Below, in pieces: positions 53,120-62,110 of a stretch of DNA of 64,000 nucleotides (positions within the stretch are counted from its first letter, which is position 1; the number at the start of each line of letters is the position of its first letter). The notes under the pieces are model-generated. The model ran no database searches. It was not told the origin of the DNA and saw nothing but the letters and a program-made list of their open reading frames with translations. This stretch comes from Salinibacter sp. 10B (GTDB lineage: Bacteria > Bacteroidota > Rhodothermia > Rhodothermales > Salinibacteraceae). The stretch is from the NCBI RefSeq assembly GCF_002954405.1, contig NZ_MQWC01000004.1, positions 322,318 to 386,317 of the forward strand, read 5' to 3'. Made by a program: the position numbers and the translations under genes.

Positions 53120-54916
53120 TCATTCGCCCTCGATAGCGGACCGAAACTCCTCCTCATAGTGCCGTGTGCACCACTCGCGCGCCATCCGGCGCACGGTAGG
53201 CGCATCCGCAGCCTCTACAGCCTTACTCGCCAGATCCTGAGCCGCGGAAAGTGAAATTTGAGAGATGCCCCGCCGCACGGCCGGGATGGATCGCGGGACC
53301 ATACTCATACACCGCAGTCCGACCCCCAGCAGAACAGGGAGGGCATACAGGTCGGCGGCCACCTCTCCGCAAAGAGCAACGGGCGTATCGGTACTCCGTC
53401 CCGCATCCACGGTCCGGCGGAGGAGGTAAAGAACGGCGGGATGCAACGCATCATAACGATCCGCTACGCGGTCGTTACCTCGATCAACAGCCAGAACGTA
53501 CTGCGTGAGGTCGTTGGTACCGATCGACAGAAAGTCGGCCGCCTGGGCAAATTGCCGTGCCTGAAGCGCGAGGGCAGGCACTTCCACCATGGCCCCAACC
53601 GGAAGATCTGCGTCATGCTCAACATTTTGCGCTGTAAGCCGCTCTCCTTCCTCTTGCAATAGAGCCTGAACTCGCTTCACTTCGTCCAGCTGAGTTACCA
53701 TAGGCAGAAGGACGCGGAGCGACCCGTGGGCATTGGCCCGGAGCAGAGCCCGAATCTGGGGGCGTAGCAGCGCCTCTTCCCGGTCGAGCAACACGCGAAT
53801 GCCGCGCCAGCCAAGAAAGGGGTTGGCCTCTTCGTCTGCAAAGGGCACCAGCTTGTCGCCTCCTAAATCGAGAAGACGAATGGTCGCTCCATGATCGCCT
53901 GTCGCTTCAGCAGCGCGACGATACACCTCGGTCTGCCTCTGCTCATTCATCCCCATTCCGTCCTCCCCGAAAAATAGCATCTCGGTCCGCATGAGACCGA
54001 TGCCTTCTGCCCCGTACTGATCGAGCCCTCCCAACGTCTCCCCAAACTCCACATTGGCGCGGAGCGTGATCGTTTGCCCGTCGGCGGTTGTCGTGGGAGG
54101 ACGAGCCTCCGCCGTGCAGGCCTGCAGGAGCGTCTGTTGCTCCGACTGGCGACGACGGTACATCTGTACAGTCTCCTCGCCCGGCCGAACGATGAGGTGT
54201 CCGCGTCGCCCATCGAGAATCACGCGGTCGCGATCCGCCACAGCATCGAGAGCCCCCTCGGCTCCGACGACGGCCGGCAACTCCAAAGCCCGCGCGATAA
54301 TCGAAACGTGTGAGGTCTCCCCCCCCTTCGTGGTGACGCACCCGAGCATTCCGTGTCGGTAGAAGCGAATGAGATCGGCAGCCGTGAGCCGGTCTGTCAC
54401 GACGATCGAATTCGGCCGGATCGTGGCCGCCGTTCGATTGCGCTGTAGAATCTGAAGAAGGCGCGTCTCCAGTCCTTCAAGATCGTCGGCTCGCTCGCGA
54501 AGATACTCATCATCACTCGCTTCTAACCGGCGTCGGTACTCTCGAAGCTCCGACGCAAGAGCGTGGGCAGCGGACTGGTGCTCTTCTTCTATGCGACGTC
54601 GGATTTCTCCCAGTACCTCCTCGTCCCGTAGCATCAGGGCCTGGGCCTCCAGCAACGCCGTCGCCTCCCGTCCCACCTGATCCTGAGCAATCGAGCGGAC
54701 GTTCTCCAGCTCTTGTTCTGCACGGTCCAGGGCCTCTTCGAGAAGCGTGAGTTCGGTGTCTACCTCCGCCGGATCGACGTGGGTCTGCCCCACTTCAGGA
54801 GCGTTAAGGTGATATCGGTGCACCGCACCGATTACGATTCCAGGAGCTCCCCCAATCCCATGCACTACCGTTTCAGCGGCTGGGGCCCCATCCGAATCCA
54901 AAACATCATCGCTCAT
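53120..54916 (-). CDS. ptsI: Phosphoenolpyruvate-protein phosphotransferase (PTS enzyme I)
   Basis: Moves phosphate from PEP to HPr. The 598 residues begin at ATG 54916 (MSDDVLDSDG). The phospho-His is His203 in GGETSHVSIIARALELPAV; the PEP-binding domain shows GLMRTEMLFFGEDGMG, LLDLGGDKLVPF, SIGTNDLTQYVLAVDRGN and LCGEVA. It lies 37 bp after ptsH. No sugar-specific EII or EIIA gene is in the window, so a regulatory PTS is plausible. Confidence 0.96.
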   Translation of the reverse strand: MSDDVLDSDGAPAAETVVHGIGGAPGIVIGAVHRYHLNAPEVGQTHVDPAEVDTELTLLEEALDRAEQELENVRSIAQDQVGREATALLEAQALMLRDEEVLGEIRRRIEEEHQSAAHALASELREYRRRLEASDDEYLRERADDLEGLETRLLQILQRNRTAATIRPNSIVVTDRLTAADLIRFYRHGMLGCVTTKGGETSHVSIIARALELPAVVGAEGALDAVADRDRVILDGRRGHLIVRPGEETVQMYRRRQSEQQTLLQACTAEARPPTTTADGQTITLRANVEFGETLGGLDQYGAEGIGLMRTEMLFFGEDGMGMNEQRQTEVYRRAAEATGDHGATIRLLDLGGDKLVPFADEEANPFLGWRGIRVLLDREEALLRPQIRALLRANAHGSLRVLLPMVTQLDEVKRVQALLQEEGERLTAQNVEHDADLPVGAMVEVPALALQARQFAQAADFLSIGTNDLTQYVLAVDRGNDRVADRYDALHPAVLYLLRRTVDAGRSTDTPVALCGEVAADLYALPVLLGVGLRCMSMVPRSIPAVRRGISQISLSAAQDLASKAVEAADAPTVRRMAREWCTRHYEEEFRSAIEGE

Positions 54917-54953
54917 GGCCACACCCGTCCAAGGGGACGTCCTATCGAAAACA

Positions 54954-55223
54954 CTACATCTCTTCTCCAAACCCGTCTTCAAACAACTCGGCAATGGCAT
55001 CGGCCGCCGCCTCTTCATCCTCCCCCTCCACCACGAGCGTGAGCGACGCCCCCTGCTCGGCCGCGAGGGTCATGACCCCGATGACGCTCTTGCCATTAAT
55101 CTCGTAATTGTCGCGCCGCAGGAAGACCTCCGAGTCAAATTTCGAGGCCGTGCGCACAAGCATGGATGCGGGCCGGGTGTGAATCCCAGCCCGATTCCGA
55201 ACGGTCACCTCGCGTTCAATCAT
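54954..55223 (-). CDS. ptsH: Phosphocarrier protein HPr
   Basis: An 89-residue PTS carrier. His15 lies in RAGIHTRPASML, and Ser46 in NGKSVIGVMTL is the residue phosphorylated by HPr kinase in other bacteria. EGEDEEAAADAIAEL is the C-terminal helix. It heads a pair with ptsI. Confidence 0.96.
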   Translation of the reverse strand: MIEREVTVRNRAGIHTRPASMLVRTASKFDSEVFLRRDNYEINGKSVIGVMTLAAEQGASLTLVVEGEDEEAAADAIAELFEDGFGEEM

Positions 55224-55305
55224 ACAGAGCGGACATCATCCAAGGGCAAAGAGTAATCAACGCTAACGCAACGGACACCGCGGCCCACCGTTGCGCAACG
55301 GTCCA

Positions 55306-56304
55306 CTAGTGGCTGCGGGCTTCCATCTCATCAATCAACCAGCCCAGCGTCTCCCGGGCCTGCCCGGAGGGAAGAACGGTAAGATGATTCCGCGCCTGCG
55401 CACTATAGCGCGTTACCTCAGCCCGGGCCTCTTCAAAGACTCCAAGGCGATCCATTCGCGCTCGGGCCTCTTCTACGTCTCCCGGCGGAAGTCCTCCATC
55501 GTGAATGAGACGAGCAAACCAGTCGTACTCCGATCCCTCCGCTCGTTCGAGCGCACGGAGCGTGAGGTATGTCTTTTTTCCAGTGACGAGATCGCCCCCG
55601 ACTGCTTTGCCCCACTCCTCCCCATCAGCAGTGAGGTCAAGGAGGTCGTCCTGAATCTGGAATGCCCGCCCCACCAGCCGTCCAGCGGTGCGAAGTTGGG
55701 TCTGGTGCTCCGGGGCACTCCCCCCGACGACCGCCCCAAGCTCGAAACAAGCCGACAGCAAGGCAGCAGTCTTCCCGTCGATCATGTCGAGGTAGGCATC
55801 AACAGACACCTCTGCCTGCCCTTCGAAGGAGGCATCAAGCGCCTGCCCCGAACAGAGCTTCTCCACCATCGGATGATACACCTCATACAGAGCATCGTCC
55901 GGCACCTCCGGTACGTCCCCCAAGAGCTCGTACGAAAGCCCCATCAGCAGATCCCCCGTAAGGATGGCCGTACCCACGTCCCACTTCTCATGCACCGTGG
56001 GCCGTCCACGACGCTCCTGCGCCTCGTCCATGATGTCATCGTGAACGAGCGTGAAGTTGTGAAAGACCTCCACTGCAAGGGCCGCCGGCAAGGCCGAAGC
56101 AGGCGATCGGCCGTACGCCTCTGCTACAAGCAGGAGCAGCGTAGGTCGCACTCGCTTTCCGCCTCCTTCCAGAACGTACTCTACAGGGTCGTAAAGCACG
56201 GCCGGCTCCCGGTTGGCCACAACCGATCCCAGGGCCTTTTCGACCTGAGATCGGAGCGTAGCAACGTGATCGGACGGCGACACCGTAGAGGAGAACGAAT
56301 CCAT
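55306..56304 (-). CDS. Polyprenyl diphosphate synthase
   Basis: An E-type prenyltransferase of 332 residues (ATG 56304; a TTG four codons upstream is possible). The first Asp-rich motif is VHDDIMDEAQERRGRPTVH and the second is IQDDLLDLTADGEEWGK; EGGGKRVRPTLLLLVAEAYG is also typical. The residues before the first motif (VEVFHNFTLVHDD, with Phe-Thr) suggest a product of GGPP length or longer, which would feed the carotenoid pathway, but chain length is not certain. It lies between adk and ptsH. Confidence 0.9.
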   Translation of the reverse strand: MDSFSSTVSPSDHVATLRSQVEKALGSVVANREPAVLYDPVEYVLEGGGKRVRPTLLLLVAEAYGRSPASALPAALAVEVFHNFTLVHDDIMDEAQERRGRPTVHEKWDVGTAILTGDLLMGLSYELLGDVPEVPDDALYEVYHPMVEKLCSGQALDASFEGQAEVSVDAYLDMIDGKTAALLSACFELGAVVGGSAPEHQTQLRTAGRLVGRAFQIQDDLLDLTADGEEWGKAVGGDLVTGKKTYLTLRALERAEGSEYDWFARLIHDGGLPPGDVEEARARMDRLGVFEEARAEVTRYSAQARNHLTVLPSGQARETLGWLIDEMEARSH

Positions 56305-56354
56305 GCAGCGGGACAATCAGAAGGTTCGCAAACCAATTGGAACGAGCAAATTGA

Positions 56355-56996
56355 CTACGCAGCGACCCGCTCGTCCAACGCCGTTTCGATGCGCGTGTAG
56401 ACCTCTTCGATGTCGCCCTGCCCATCGACAGTTACCAGAGCGTCGCGGTCTGCGTAGTAGTCTTCCAGCGGCTGCGTCTCCTCTCGGTACACCGAAAGCC
56501 GGTTGCGAATCGTCTCGGGCTTATCGTCGTCGCGTTGCACGATGAGATCCGGATCGACACTGTCGGGCGGTGGATCGTGATCGAGATGGTAGGTCTCGCC
56601 CGTTTCAGCGTGGACGCGACGGCGGCTCAGGCGCTCGACAATCACAGCATCCGGCACCTCCAGGCTCAGCACCGCGTCGATCGGAGTATCGTTTTCCTCT
56701 CCAAACTCCGTAAGCCACTCGGCCTGTTGCGTCGTTCGCGGATAGCCGTCGAGCACGTAGTCATCATACCCTTCGTCGGCAATCGCATTTTCCGCAAGCT
56801 TGCGGACCACCGTATCAGGCACGAGTTCTCCCTTCTCCACGTAGGCCTTTGCTTCTTTTCCCACGGGCGTCTCGTTCTTCATTGCCTCGCGGATGATGTC
56901 GCCTGTCGAGATCTGAACGAGACCACGCCGCTGTTCCAATAACCCCGCCTGGGTCCCTTTGCCTGCACCCGGAGGGCCGAAAATAATAAGTCGCAT
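56355..56996 (-). CDS. adk: Adenylate kinase
   Basis: Interconverts ATP + AMP and 2 ADP. The 213 residues from ATG 56996 start directly with the P-loop (MRLIIFGPPGAGKGTQ). Other motifs: ISTGDIIREAM, DGYPRTTQQAEWL, and a long LID (VERLSRRRVHAETGETYHL) without zinc cysteines. Upstream in-frame codons are rejected because they precede the invariant MRLII start. Confidence 0.96.
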   Translation of the reverse strand: MRLIIFGPPGAGKGTQAGLLEQRRGLVQISTGDIIREAMKNETPVGKEAKAYVEKGELVPDTVVRKLAENAIADEGYDDYVLDGYPRTTQQAEWLTEFGEENDTPIDAVLSLEVPDAVIVERLSRRRVHAETGETYHLDHDPPPDSVDPDLIVQRDDDKPETIRNRLSVYREETQPLEDYYADRDALVTVDGQGDIEEVYTRIETALDERVAA

Positions 56997-57106
56997 AACC
57001 GGTGATGGTGTCGCTTGGTGAGTGCGTACAAAAACTGATTTCGAAGCGCCGTTGGGGCTCAATCGCAGCACAAAATCGCCCCGAAAGTCCCCCTTGGAAA
57101 GCAAGA

Positions 57107-57706
57107 TTATGCGTCCGTGTCGACGGGCGATTCGCCGGCCTCTGCTCCCCCGAACGCAGGCCCGTCTGCTGTCTTCTCATCTACGAGCTGCTCCTCGATG
57201 ATGTCCTCCACGTCGAGACTAGCGAGCAACGTCTCGACGGCCTCCCGAGCCAGCAGGCTGAGGCCTGTACTAAAAATGATCTCGATGCCCTCCTGAAAAA
57301 GGCGGCGGCCCCAGCCCCTTCTACTTCTTCCCTCTTCGCGGTGACGATTGTATACCACAAGCGGCACCCGATCGCGAAGGGCCTTGTCCAGGGCGGGGCC
57401 GGGCTCTTCCCCTTGGTCCACGCGTTCCTCCACCTCGTCTCGGAGTGCCTCAAGGTAGGTGTCAATAAGCTCTGCGTGCTCCTTTCGGCGTCGGGACCGG
57501 CGACTGCCCCCGAAGAGCACACCGACCGCCATCCCGGCCGCCAGCATGCCGCCTACGCTCTTGAGCGGATTGCGTACGATCCACTTCTGCAGCGAGGCCC
57601 CTGTGGACGAGACCTCCTCCTGCAGAGACCCAAGACGTTCGGACATGGCCTCGGCAGTCTGGTGCAGACGCGATTCCACGTCGGCTTTGCTCGGCTTCGA
57701 ATCCAT
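57107..57706 (-). CDS. Membrane-anchored coiled-coil protein, unknown
   Basis: The 199 residues contain an N-terminal amphipathic helix (SRLHQTAEAMSERLGSLQEE), a glycine-rich membrane segment (SVGGMLAAGMAVGVLFGGSR) preceded by RNPLK, as in ElaB/DUF883-like proteins, then a charged region and a second hydrophobic segment (GIEIIFSTGLSLLAREAV). It follows the Holin-X-like gene by 29 bp, and the pair probably forms one membrane unit. Role unknown. Confidence 0.68.
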   Translation of the reverse strand: MDSKPSKADVESRLHQTAEAMSERLGSLQEEVSSTGASLQKWIVRNPLKSVGGMLAAGMAVGVLFGGSRRSRRRKEHAELIDTYLEALRDEVEERVDQGEEPGPALDKALRDRVPLVVYNRHREEGRSRRGWGRRLFQEGIEIIFSTGLSLLAREAVETLLASLDVEDIIEEQLVDEKTADGPAFGGAEAGESPVDTDA

Positions 57707-57735
57707 CGGTACGCCAAAACGAATGAGGGAAGCAA

Positions 57736-58245
57736 CTACGATAAAGAGGAAGGATTGTCAGGCGAAGCTGCTGCGTCGTCCGTCTCCACGGTTGCCTGAG
57801 CCTCTCGGCTTGGGCGATCCTCTTCCGCAGGCTCGTCCGTCTCTCCTCGAATCTGCTCGAAAAGATTGGACGGGGGCAGTAACTCCGGACGCGCCTTGGA
57901 CAACGCCGTGAGGGTGAGAACAAGAAGGACCGACACGATCAAGAATCCCCAGAATGGATGCCCCAACAACCACCCCAGGCCCAATGCAATTGTCGTAAAC
58001 ACAAAGAGAGCCGCAAAGAACCCAAGAAAGGCCAGCGTGACCCCAAGGGCCACCTCGTTCCGCAGGTCATCGACTTGCTCTTCTATCTCCAAAATTGCGA
58101 GGTCGATCCTCAAATCGATCCACTGGCGCAGGTCTTCTACCAAGCCACGCGTATGCCCCGCGATTCGACCCATTTTCCCACGCCGGGAGGCCTCTGAGGG
58201 CGGGCTCCCTTCGGAGGAGGACGAGCGGTCCTGGAGCGATTCCAT
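57736..58245 (-). CDS. Holin-X/DUF1469-like membrane protein
   Basis: The 169 residues consist of a polar N-terminus, an amphipathic helix (LVEDLRQWIDLRIDLAILEI), two adjacent membrane helices (ALGVTLAFLGFFAALFVFT and GHPFWGFLIVSVLLVLTLTA) and an acidic tail. The layout matches proteins named 'phage holin family' (DUF1469/Holin-X), which are mostly chromosomal. No phage genes are nearby. Together with the following gene it resembles known DUF1469-DUF883 pairs. Confidence 0.72.
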   Translation of the reverse strand: MESLQDRSSSSEGSPPSEASRRGKMGRIAGHTRGLVEDLRQWIDLRIDLAILEIEEQVDDLRNEVALGVTLAFLGFFAALFVFTTIALGLGWLLGHPFWGFLIVSVLLVLTLTALSKARPELLPPSNLFEQIRGETDEPAEEDRPSREAQATVETDDAAASPDNPSSLS

Positions 58246-58429
58246 GAGCAGAGCCTGCGTCTTTCTAAACAAGATTGGAGGGTAAAAATAGCACAGAGCA
58301 CACCACACTCAAGTGAATTCGGTATCCAACTGTGCCACATGATCACATCGTTGAACTCGCGTTTGTCCCCACCGTACGTGCTGTCCGATTTCGCCTTTAT
58401 TCCAGCCCCGTCCCAGCGCCCTCGCTGCC

Positions 58430-58711
58430 ATGAGCTCCATTCAGTCCGAACGCACCCCAAACCCAAACAGCCTCAAGTTCTCCAGTAGCAACGGTCGGTT
58501 CAGCGAGGCCGTCGTCGCGATGACGTCAACGGATGAGGCCGACCAGCACCCACTGGGGGATCCGCTCTTTGCCATTGACGGCGTCGCTGACGTATTCGTG
58601 ACCCCGGAGTTCGTCACGATTTCCAAAACGGAAACGGCCGACTGGAACGAAATTCAGCCGGACGTGAAAGCAGTCCTAGCGGACTTTCTCGGTTCACAGT
58701 CGTCGGACTAG
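58430..58711 (+). CDS. Nfu/NifU N-terminal domain protein
   Basis: A 93-residue single-domain protein with the Nfu_N signature ERTPNPNSLKFSSSNGRF and the later FAIDGVADVFVTPEFVTISK. It lacks the C-terminal CxxC domain that binds the Fe-S cluster in full Nfu, so a stand-alone accessory role in Fe-S assembly is inferred. Its stop overlaps by 4 bp that of the convergent LuxC-like gene. Confidence 0.88.
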   Translation: MSSIQSERTPNPNSLKFSSSNGRFSEAVVAMTSTDEADQHPLGDPLFAIDGVADVFVTPEFVTISKTETADWNEIQPDVKAVLADFLGSQSSD

Positions 58712-59760
58712 TCCGTGATCGCTCCGGCTTGGAGAAATTGAACGATCGCCCGCCCCTCTTCATCATCCAATGGAGGAACGTGCACACCGCCCGGCGTACG
58801 AACTGACCAGTCGTCCGGCAGCTGATCATGAAGATGGGGCCGGGCCACCACAACGTAGACCTCGTCCGAATGATCACTAAGCCAGTCGTCCACCTCTCCG
58901 AAATCATCGTATTCCGTCCATCGGATGTGTCCGGCTCGCTGAGGCGTAGGATCGCCCCGGCTCACCAAAAACTCCAATCCTTCGGCGTAGGCGTGCGGCT
59001 GGTCTCGGGCCTCTAAGAACGCTTGCTGCATTTGGAGGGTGCCGGGCGTATCCTCATGGGCCGGAAAGAGCCCCCGGAAACGAGCCATGGCCTCCAGATA
59101 CGCGTCCGGCGAGTGATCGCGTGGTGCCCAAAGCAGTGCCAGTCGACGACGCCCCTCCCCCTCAAAAAGCAGCATATCTTCGGCCAGCCGTCCCATCTCG
59201 TCTTCCGATTCATGCCCGTCCACCACTCCCACGCTGTAGACGGGGGATCGAATCAGGCGTTGGGACTCGGGAATGTCGTGCTGATTACAGGCCTCCTGAA
59301 CCGTACCCTCTCCCTCTTCTCCCTCCTCGGCAATAAGGAGATCTGCCTCCTCGCACACTGTATCGGTGGAATCAAACCGAATGGATCCCTCTACTCCCTC
59401 TGCCCGCACAGCCTCCGCAAAGGCCGGAAGGAGCGCTGGGGACGACTCGGGAACCCTCCCCACGTAATCAAGTCCGAGCGCCCATACCACAAGCGCGTCC
59501 CGAAACCCCGACAACGGTCCTGCCTCGCCGTGCAAAACGCCCACGGTGCCGTGCCAAGACGCACCAGCATCTCCAATCCATCGGTCCACGGCCTCCAGCG
59601 TTAGACTCTCCATCCACCGGTCTACGGCATGATCGAGGGCCTGCTCGGTCCAACGATTGGGAGCTTCTACCGTCTCGTTGATGGCACGCTGGCGGGCCGA
59701 CTGCGAGGCGTCTCGCCACTTCGTGGCCGCGTTGATAATTTTTTGAATTGAGGAAGACAC
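58708..59760 (-). CDS. LuxC-like acyl-CoA reductase homologue without catalytic Cys
   Basis: About 350 residues. The N-terminal part (SSIQKIINAATKWRDASQSA) and VGVLHGEAGPLSGFRDALVV resemble acyl-CoA reductases of Bacteroidota. At the place of the catalytic cysteine loop (FGLGCRNV in relatives) the sequence reads FEGEGRRRLALLWAP, with Arg instead of Cys. The protein is therefore unlikely to carry out the thioester reduction. A GTG start at 59760 is used; a TTG three codons upstream lies inside the conserved 14-bp motif. It may be a pseudoenzyme or have a new function. Confidence 0.6.
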   Translation of the reverse strand: MSSSIQKIINAATKWRDASQSARQRAINETVEAPNRWTEQALDHAVDRWMESLTLEAVDRWIGDAGASWHGTVGVLHGEAGPLSGFRDALVVWALGLDYVGRVPESSPALLPAFAEAVRAEGVEGSIRFDSTDTVCEEADLLIAEEGEEGEGTVQEACNQHDIPESQRLIRSPVYSVGVVDGHESEDEMGRLAEDMLLFEGEGRRRLALLWAPRDHSPDAYLEAMARFRGLFPAHEDTPGTLQMQQAFLEARDQPHAYAEGLEFLVSRGDPTPQRAGHIRWTEYDDFGEVDDWLSDHSDEVYVVVARPHLHDQLPDDWSVRTPGGVHVPPLDDEEGRAIVQFLQAGAITD

Positions 59761-59764
59761 TTTA

Positions 59765-59778
59765 TGCAATAACAGAAA
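59765..59778 (-). repeat. 14-bp intergenic motif TTTCYGTTATTGCA, copy 4
   Basis: TTTCTGTTATTGCA on the minus strand, ending 4 bp before the preferred GTG start of the LuxC-like gene. Confidence 0.5.
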
Positions 59779-59793
59779 TTAAAAGGGTGACGT

Positions 59794-60393
59794 TTATGGG
59801 TATCGTAGGGCACAACCGAACGCCTTCTGCCGAGCACGCTCCACCGTCCTCCCCTCCACCAACGCCTGCACGGCTCGCCTCACGTACGGCTCCTCCACAC
59901 GCCCCGGCGCGCTTGGACTATCGTCAATCGCCCCCACGTAGATGAGGGTGCGGGCCGGACCAAACACGTAGGCATGAGGCGTCCGCGTGGCTCCGAGTGC
60001 CCGCGCAAACGTCGCCTCGGGGTCCCGGACGTACGTAACAGTCTCGCCCCATTCTTTCCCCTGTGCCCGGATGGCGTTTATGGTCTCATCCGCGTTGGCG
60101 TTTACAAGGACAAATCGAATGCCCTGTCCCTCGTACTCGGCCACCAGGGCCTGGACTCGGTCCTTATAGCGGTCCACCCAGGGACACTGCGTGCTCCAGA
60201 AGATGAACACCGTTCCGTTCCTCCCGGTCAACTGCTGGGGTGATACGGACGCCCCATTCAGGCGCTGAAGTGCCCCTGTCACGTCCGGAAGCGACGCTCC
60301 TGGCGTCAACGGCGTTTGCGCCCGCACACTCTCCCCCCATCCCATCCCCAAAACAGAGAGAAGTACGAAACCGACGAGATAAGTGCGGGCCAT
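59794..60393 (-). CDS. Exported redoxin (thioredoxin-like) protein
   Basis: A 199-residue protein from ATG 60393 with signal peptide (YLVGFVLLSVLGMGWG). The thioredoxin fold shows VFIFWSTQCPWVDRYKDRVQ with a single Cys at the active site instead of CxxC, RFVLVNANADE, and GATRTPHAYVF with the cis-Pro. Near the C-terminus FGCALRYP carries a second Cys, as seen in a subgroup of secreted redoxins. Its start region lies opposite the NSS transporter gene. Partner unknown. Confidence 0.82.
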   Translation of the reverse strand: MARTYLVGFVLLSVLGMGWGESVRAQTPLTPGASLPDVTGALQRLNGASVSPQQLTGRNGTVFIFWSTQCPWVDRYKDRVQALVAEYEGQGIRFVLVNANADETINAIRAQGKEWGETVTYVRDPEATFARALGATRTPHAYVFGPARTLIYVGAIDDSPSAPGRVEEPYVRRAVQALVEGRTVERARQKAFGCALRYP

Positions 60394-60553
60394 TTCGAAT
60401 AAAGCGGTGCGAACCAATACTTCGAAGCGCCTCTCTCTATCCAGACACAGGACGAACCGTTCCATTTTTTCGCCGTTGCGGTGCAATTCGAAATTTCGGT
60501 CCTGCTTCAATACTTTTGGGGCGTTCAAGTGGACCGCGCAGTGACCGTTACCG

Positions 60554-61996
60554 ATGATGTCTGACTCCAACGTTGAACTTTCTCGTGCCCAGTGGGGATC
60601 GCGCTTCGGATTCTTGATGGCGATGCTCGGAGCCATGGTGGGGGCTGGCAATATCTGGCGCTTCCCTTACATTGCGGGCGAACAGGGCGGCGGGGCGTTC
60701 ATTCTCGCCTATCTTGCTCTCCTCATTATTCTCGCGATTCCCGGACTCATCGCAGAAGTCGCGCTCGGCCGCTACACCGGACGGGGGGTCATTGGCGCTT
60801 TTCGAAAGATTGTGGACTCTCGGGGACTCGTCGGACTGGGCGTTGTGGTCCTACTGGTAAACGTCGTGTTGATGTCCTATTACGCTCCCGTCGTAGGATG
60901 GACACTCTACTACGCGGTCCACTCCCTCCTCCTCACATTCTCCCAGGCCGGATTTTCCCCGGAGGCGTTCTGGCAATCCTTCCAGAACAGCCTCTTTCTA
61001 AACATCGGGATGCACACGACCGTGATGGCGATGGTCGCAGGCGTGCTCTACTTCGGAATCCGGCGCGGAATTGAGCGCCTGGTGGTCTATGCCGTGCCCG
61101 GTCTCATCCTTGCCCTCCTCGCCATCACCATCCGTGCCCTTACGCTCCCGGGAGCAGCCGAAGGACTCATCTTCACCTTCGACATTGACTGGGGCGCTCT
61201 CGCGCGAGGAGAAACCTGGGTGACCGCCCTCGGCCAAGCGCTCTTCTCTACGGGCCTGGGATGGGGCATTGCCCTCACGATTGGCAGCTATCTGCCAAAG
61301 TACGACGACATTCCGATTGGGGGCGGCCTCTTCACCGTCATTGGCAACTCCAGCGTCGGGCTGCTAGCTGCCTTTGCGATTTTTCCGATCGTGTTTGCCT
61401 ATGGCGTGGATCCGGCGTCGGGAAGCGAACTCACCTTCGTGTCGTTGCCACAGGTCTTTCCTCAAATGGCCGGGGGCGCACTGTGGGCCATCCTCTTCTT
61501 CATCGGGTTCTTCCTCGCTACCTTCACGTCGGCGATCCTCATTACGGAGGTGGGGGTGACCACTCTCAACGAGGAAACCAACTGGAGCCGGGAGCAGACC
61601 GTTTTTGGGGTGTGTGGGGGCATCTGGCTGATCGGGCTTGCCAGCGTGTATTCGAGCGCGGTGTTTGGCTTCCTCGATTTTGTCTTTGGCAACTTTGGTC
61701 TCCCCCTCGCTACCCTCTCCATCATCGGCGCCATTGGTTGGTCCCTCACTCCGGAAAAGCTGCGGGTGCTGGAAGTGAACCGGAACGCAGGAATCTACGT
61801 CGGCCCGCTCTGGAACCCGATCATTAAGTACGTTATCCCGGTCGTAATGCTCTTCATTCTCGGCAATTACGCCTGGGCCAACTTCGGATCGATTCAGATG
61901 ATCGGAGGAGTGATTGTTCTCATCACCTTCCCCTTGATCGGGTATGGGCTGATGCATCTGATCGACGACCCTCGCGAATACACGCACTCCCAATAG
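60554..61996 (+). CDS. Sodium-dependent transporter, NSS/SNF family
   Basis: A 480-residue Na+-coupled amino-acid-type symporter with about eleven hydrophobic segments. The TM1 signature GAMVGAGNIWRFPYIAGEQG (unwound helix with the Na+ sites) and GGGAFILAYL are typical of LeuT-fold NSS proteins, and TM6 to TM8 show GWGIALTIGSYLPKYDDIPI and FFLATFTSAILITEVG. A small-subunit gene follows after 114 bp. Substrate not fixed by sequence. Confidence 0.93.
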   Translation: MMSDSNVELSRAQWGSRFGFLMAMLGAMVGAGNIWRFPYIAGEQGGGAFILAYLALLIILAIPGLIAEVALGRYTGRGVIGAFRKIVDSRGLVGLGVVVLLVNVVLMSYYAPVVGWTLYYAVHSLLLTFSQAGFSPEAFWQSFQNSLFLNIGMHTTVMAMVAGVLYFGIRRGIERLVVYAVPGLILALLAITIRALTLPGAAEGLIFTFDIDWGALARGETWVTALGQALFSTGLGWGIALTIGSYLPKYDDIPIGGGLFTVIGNSSVGLLAAFAIFPIVFAYGVDPASGSELTFVSLPQVFPQMAGGALWAILFFIGFFLATFTSAILITEVGVTTLNEETNWSREQTVFGVCGGIWLIGLASVYSSAVFGFLDFVFGNFGLPLATLSIIGAIGWSLTPEKLRVLEVNRNAGIYVGPLWNPIIKYVIPVVMLFILGNYAWANFGSIQMIGGVIVLITFPLIGYGLMHLIDDPREYTHSQ

Positions 61997-62110
61997 AGGA
62001 CGGCGTTGATGGGGCGGCGCTTCCCCGATCCGCCCCGCCCCGTCGAACGATCGTCTGGCACGCGTCCCGTCGTACTACTCACACTCTTCTCAATAGTCGA
62101 CACTCCCTCA

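Noticed and set aside
57736-58245. 'Holin' gene as a sign of a prophage
   Set aside because: DUF1469/Holin-X proteins are mostly chromosomal, the neighbours are adk and housekeeping genes, and no phage structural or lysis gene is present.
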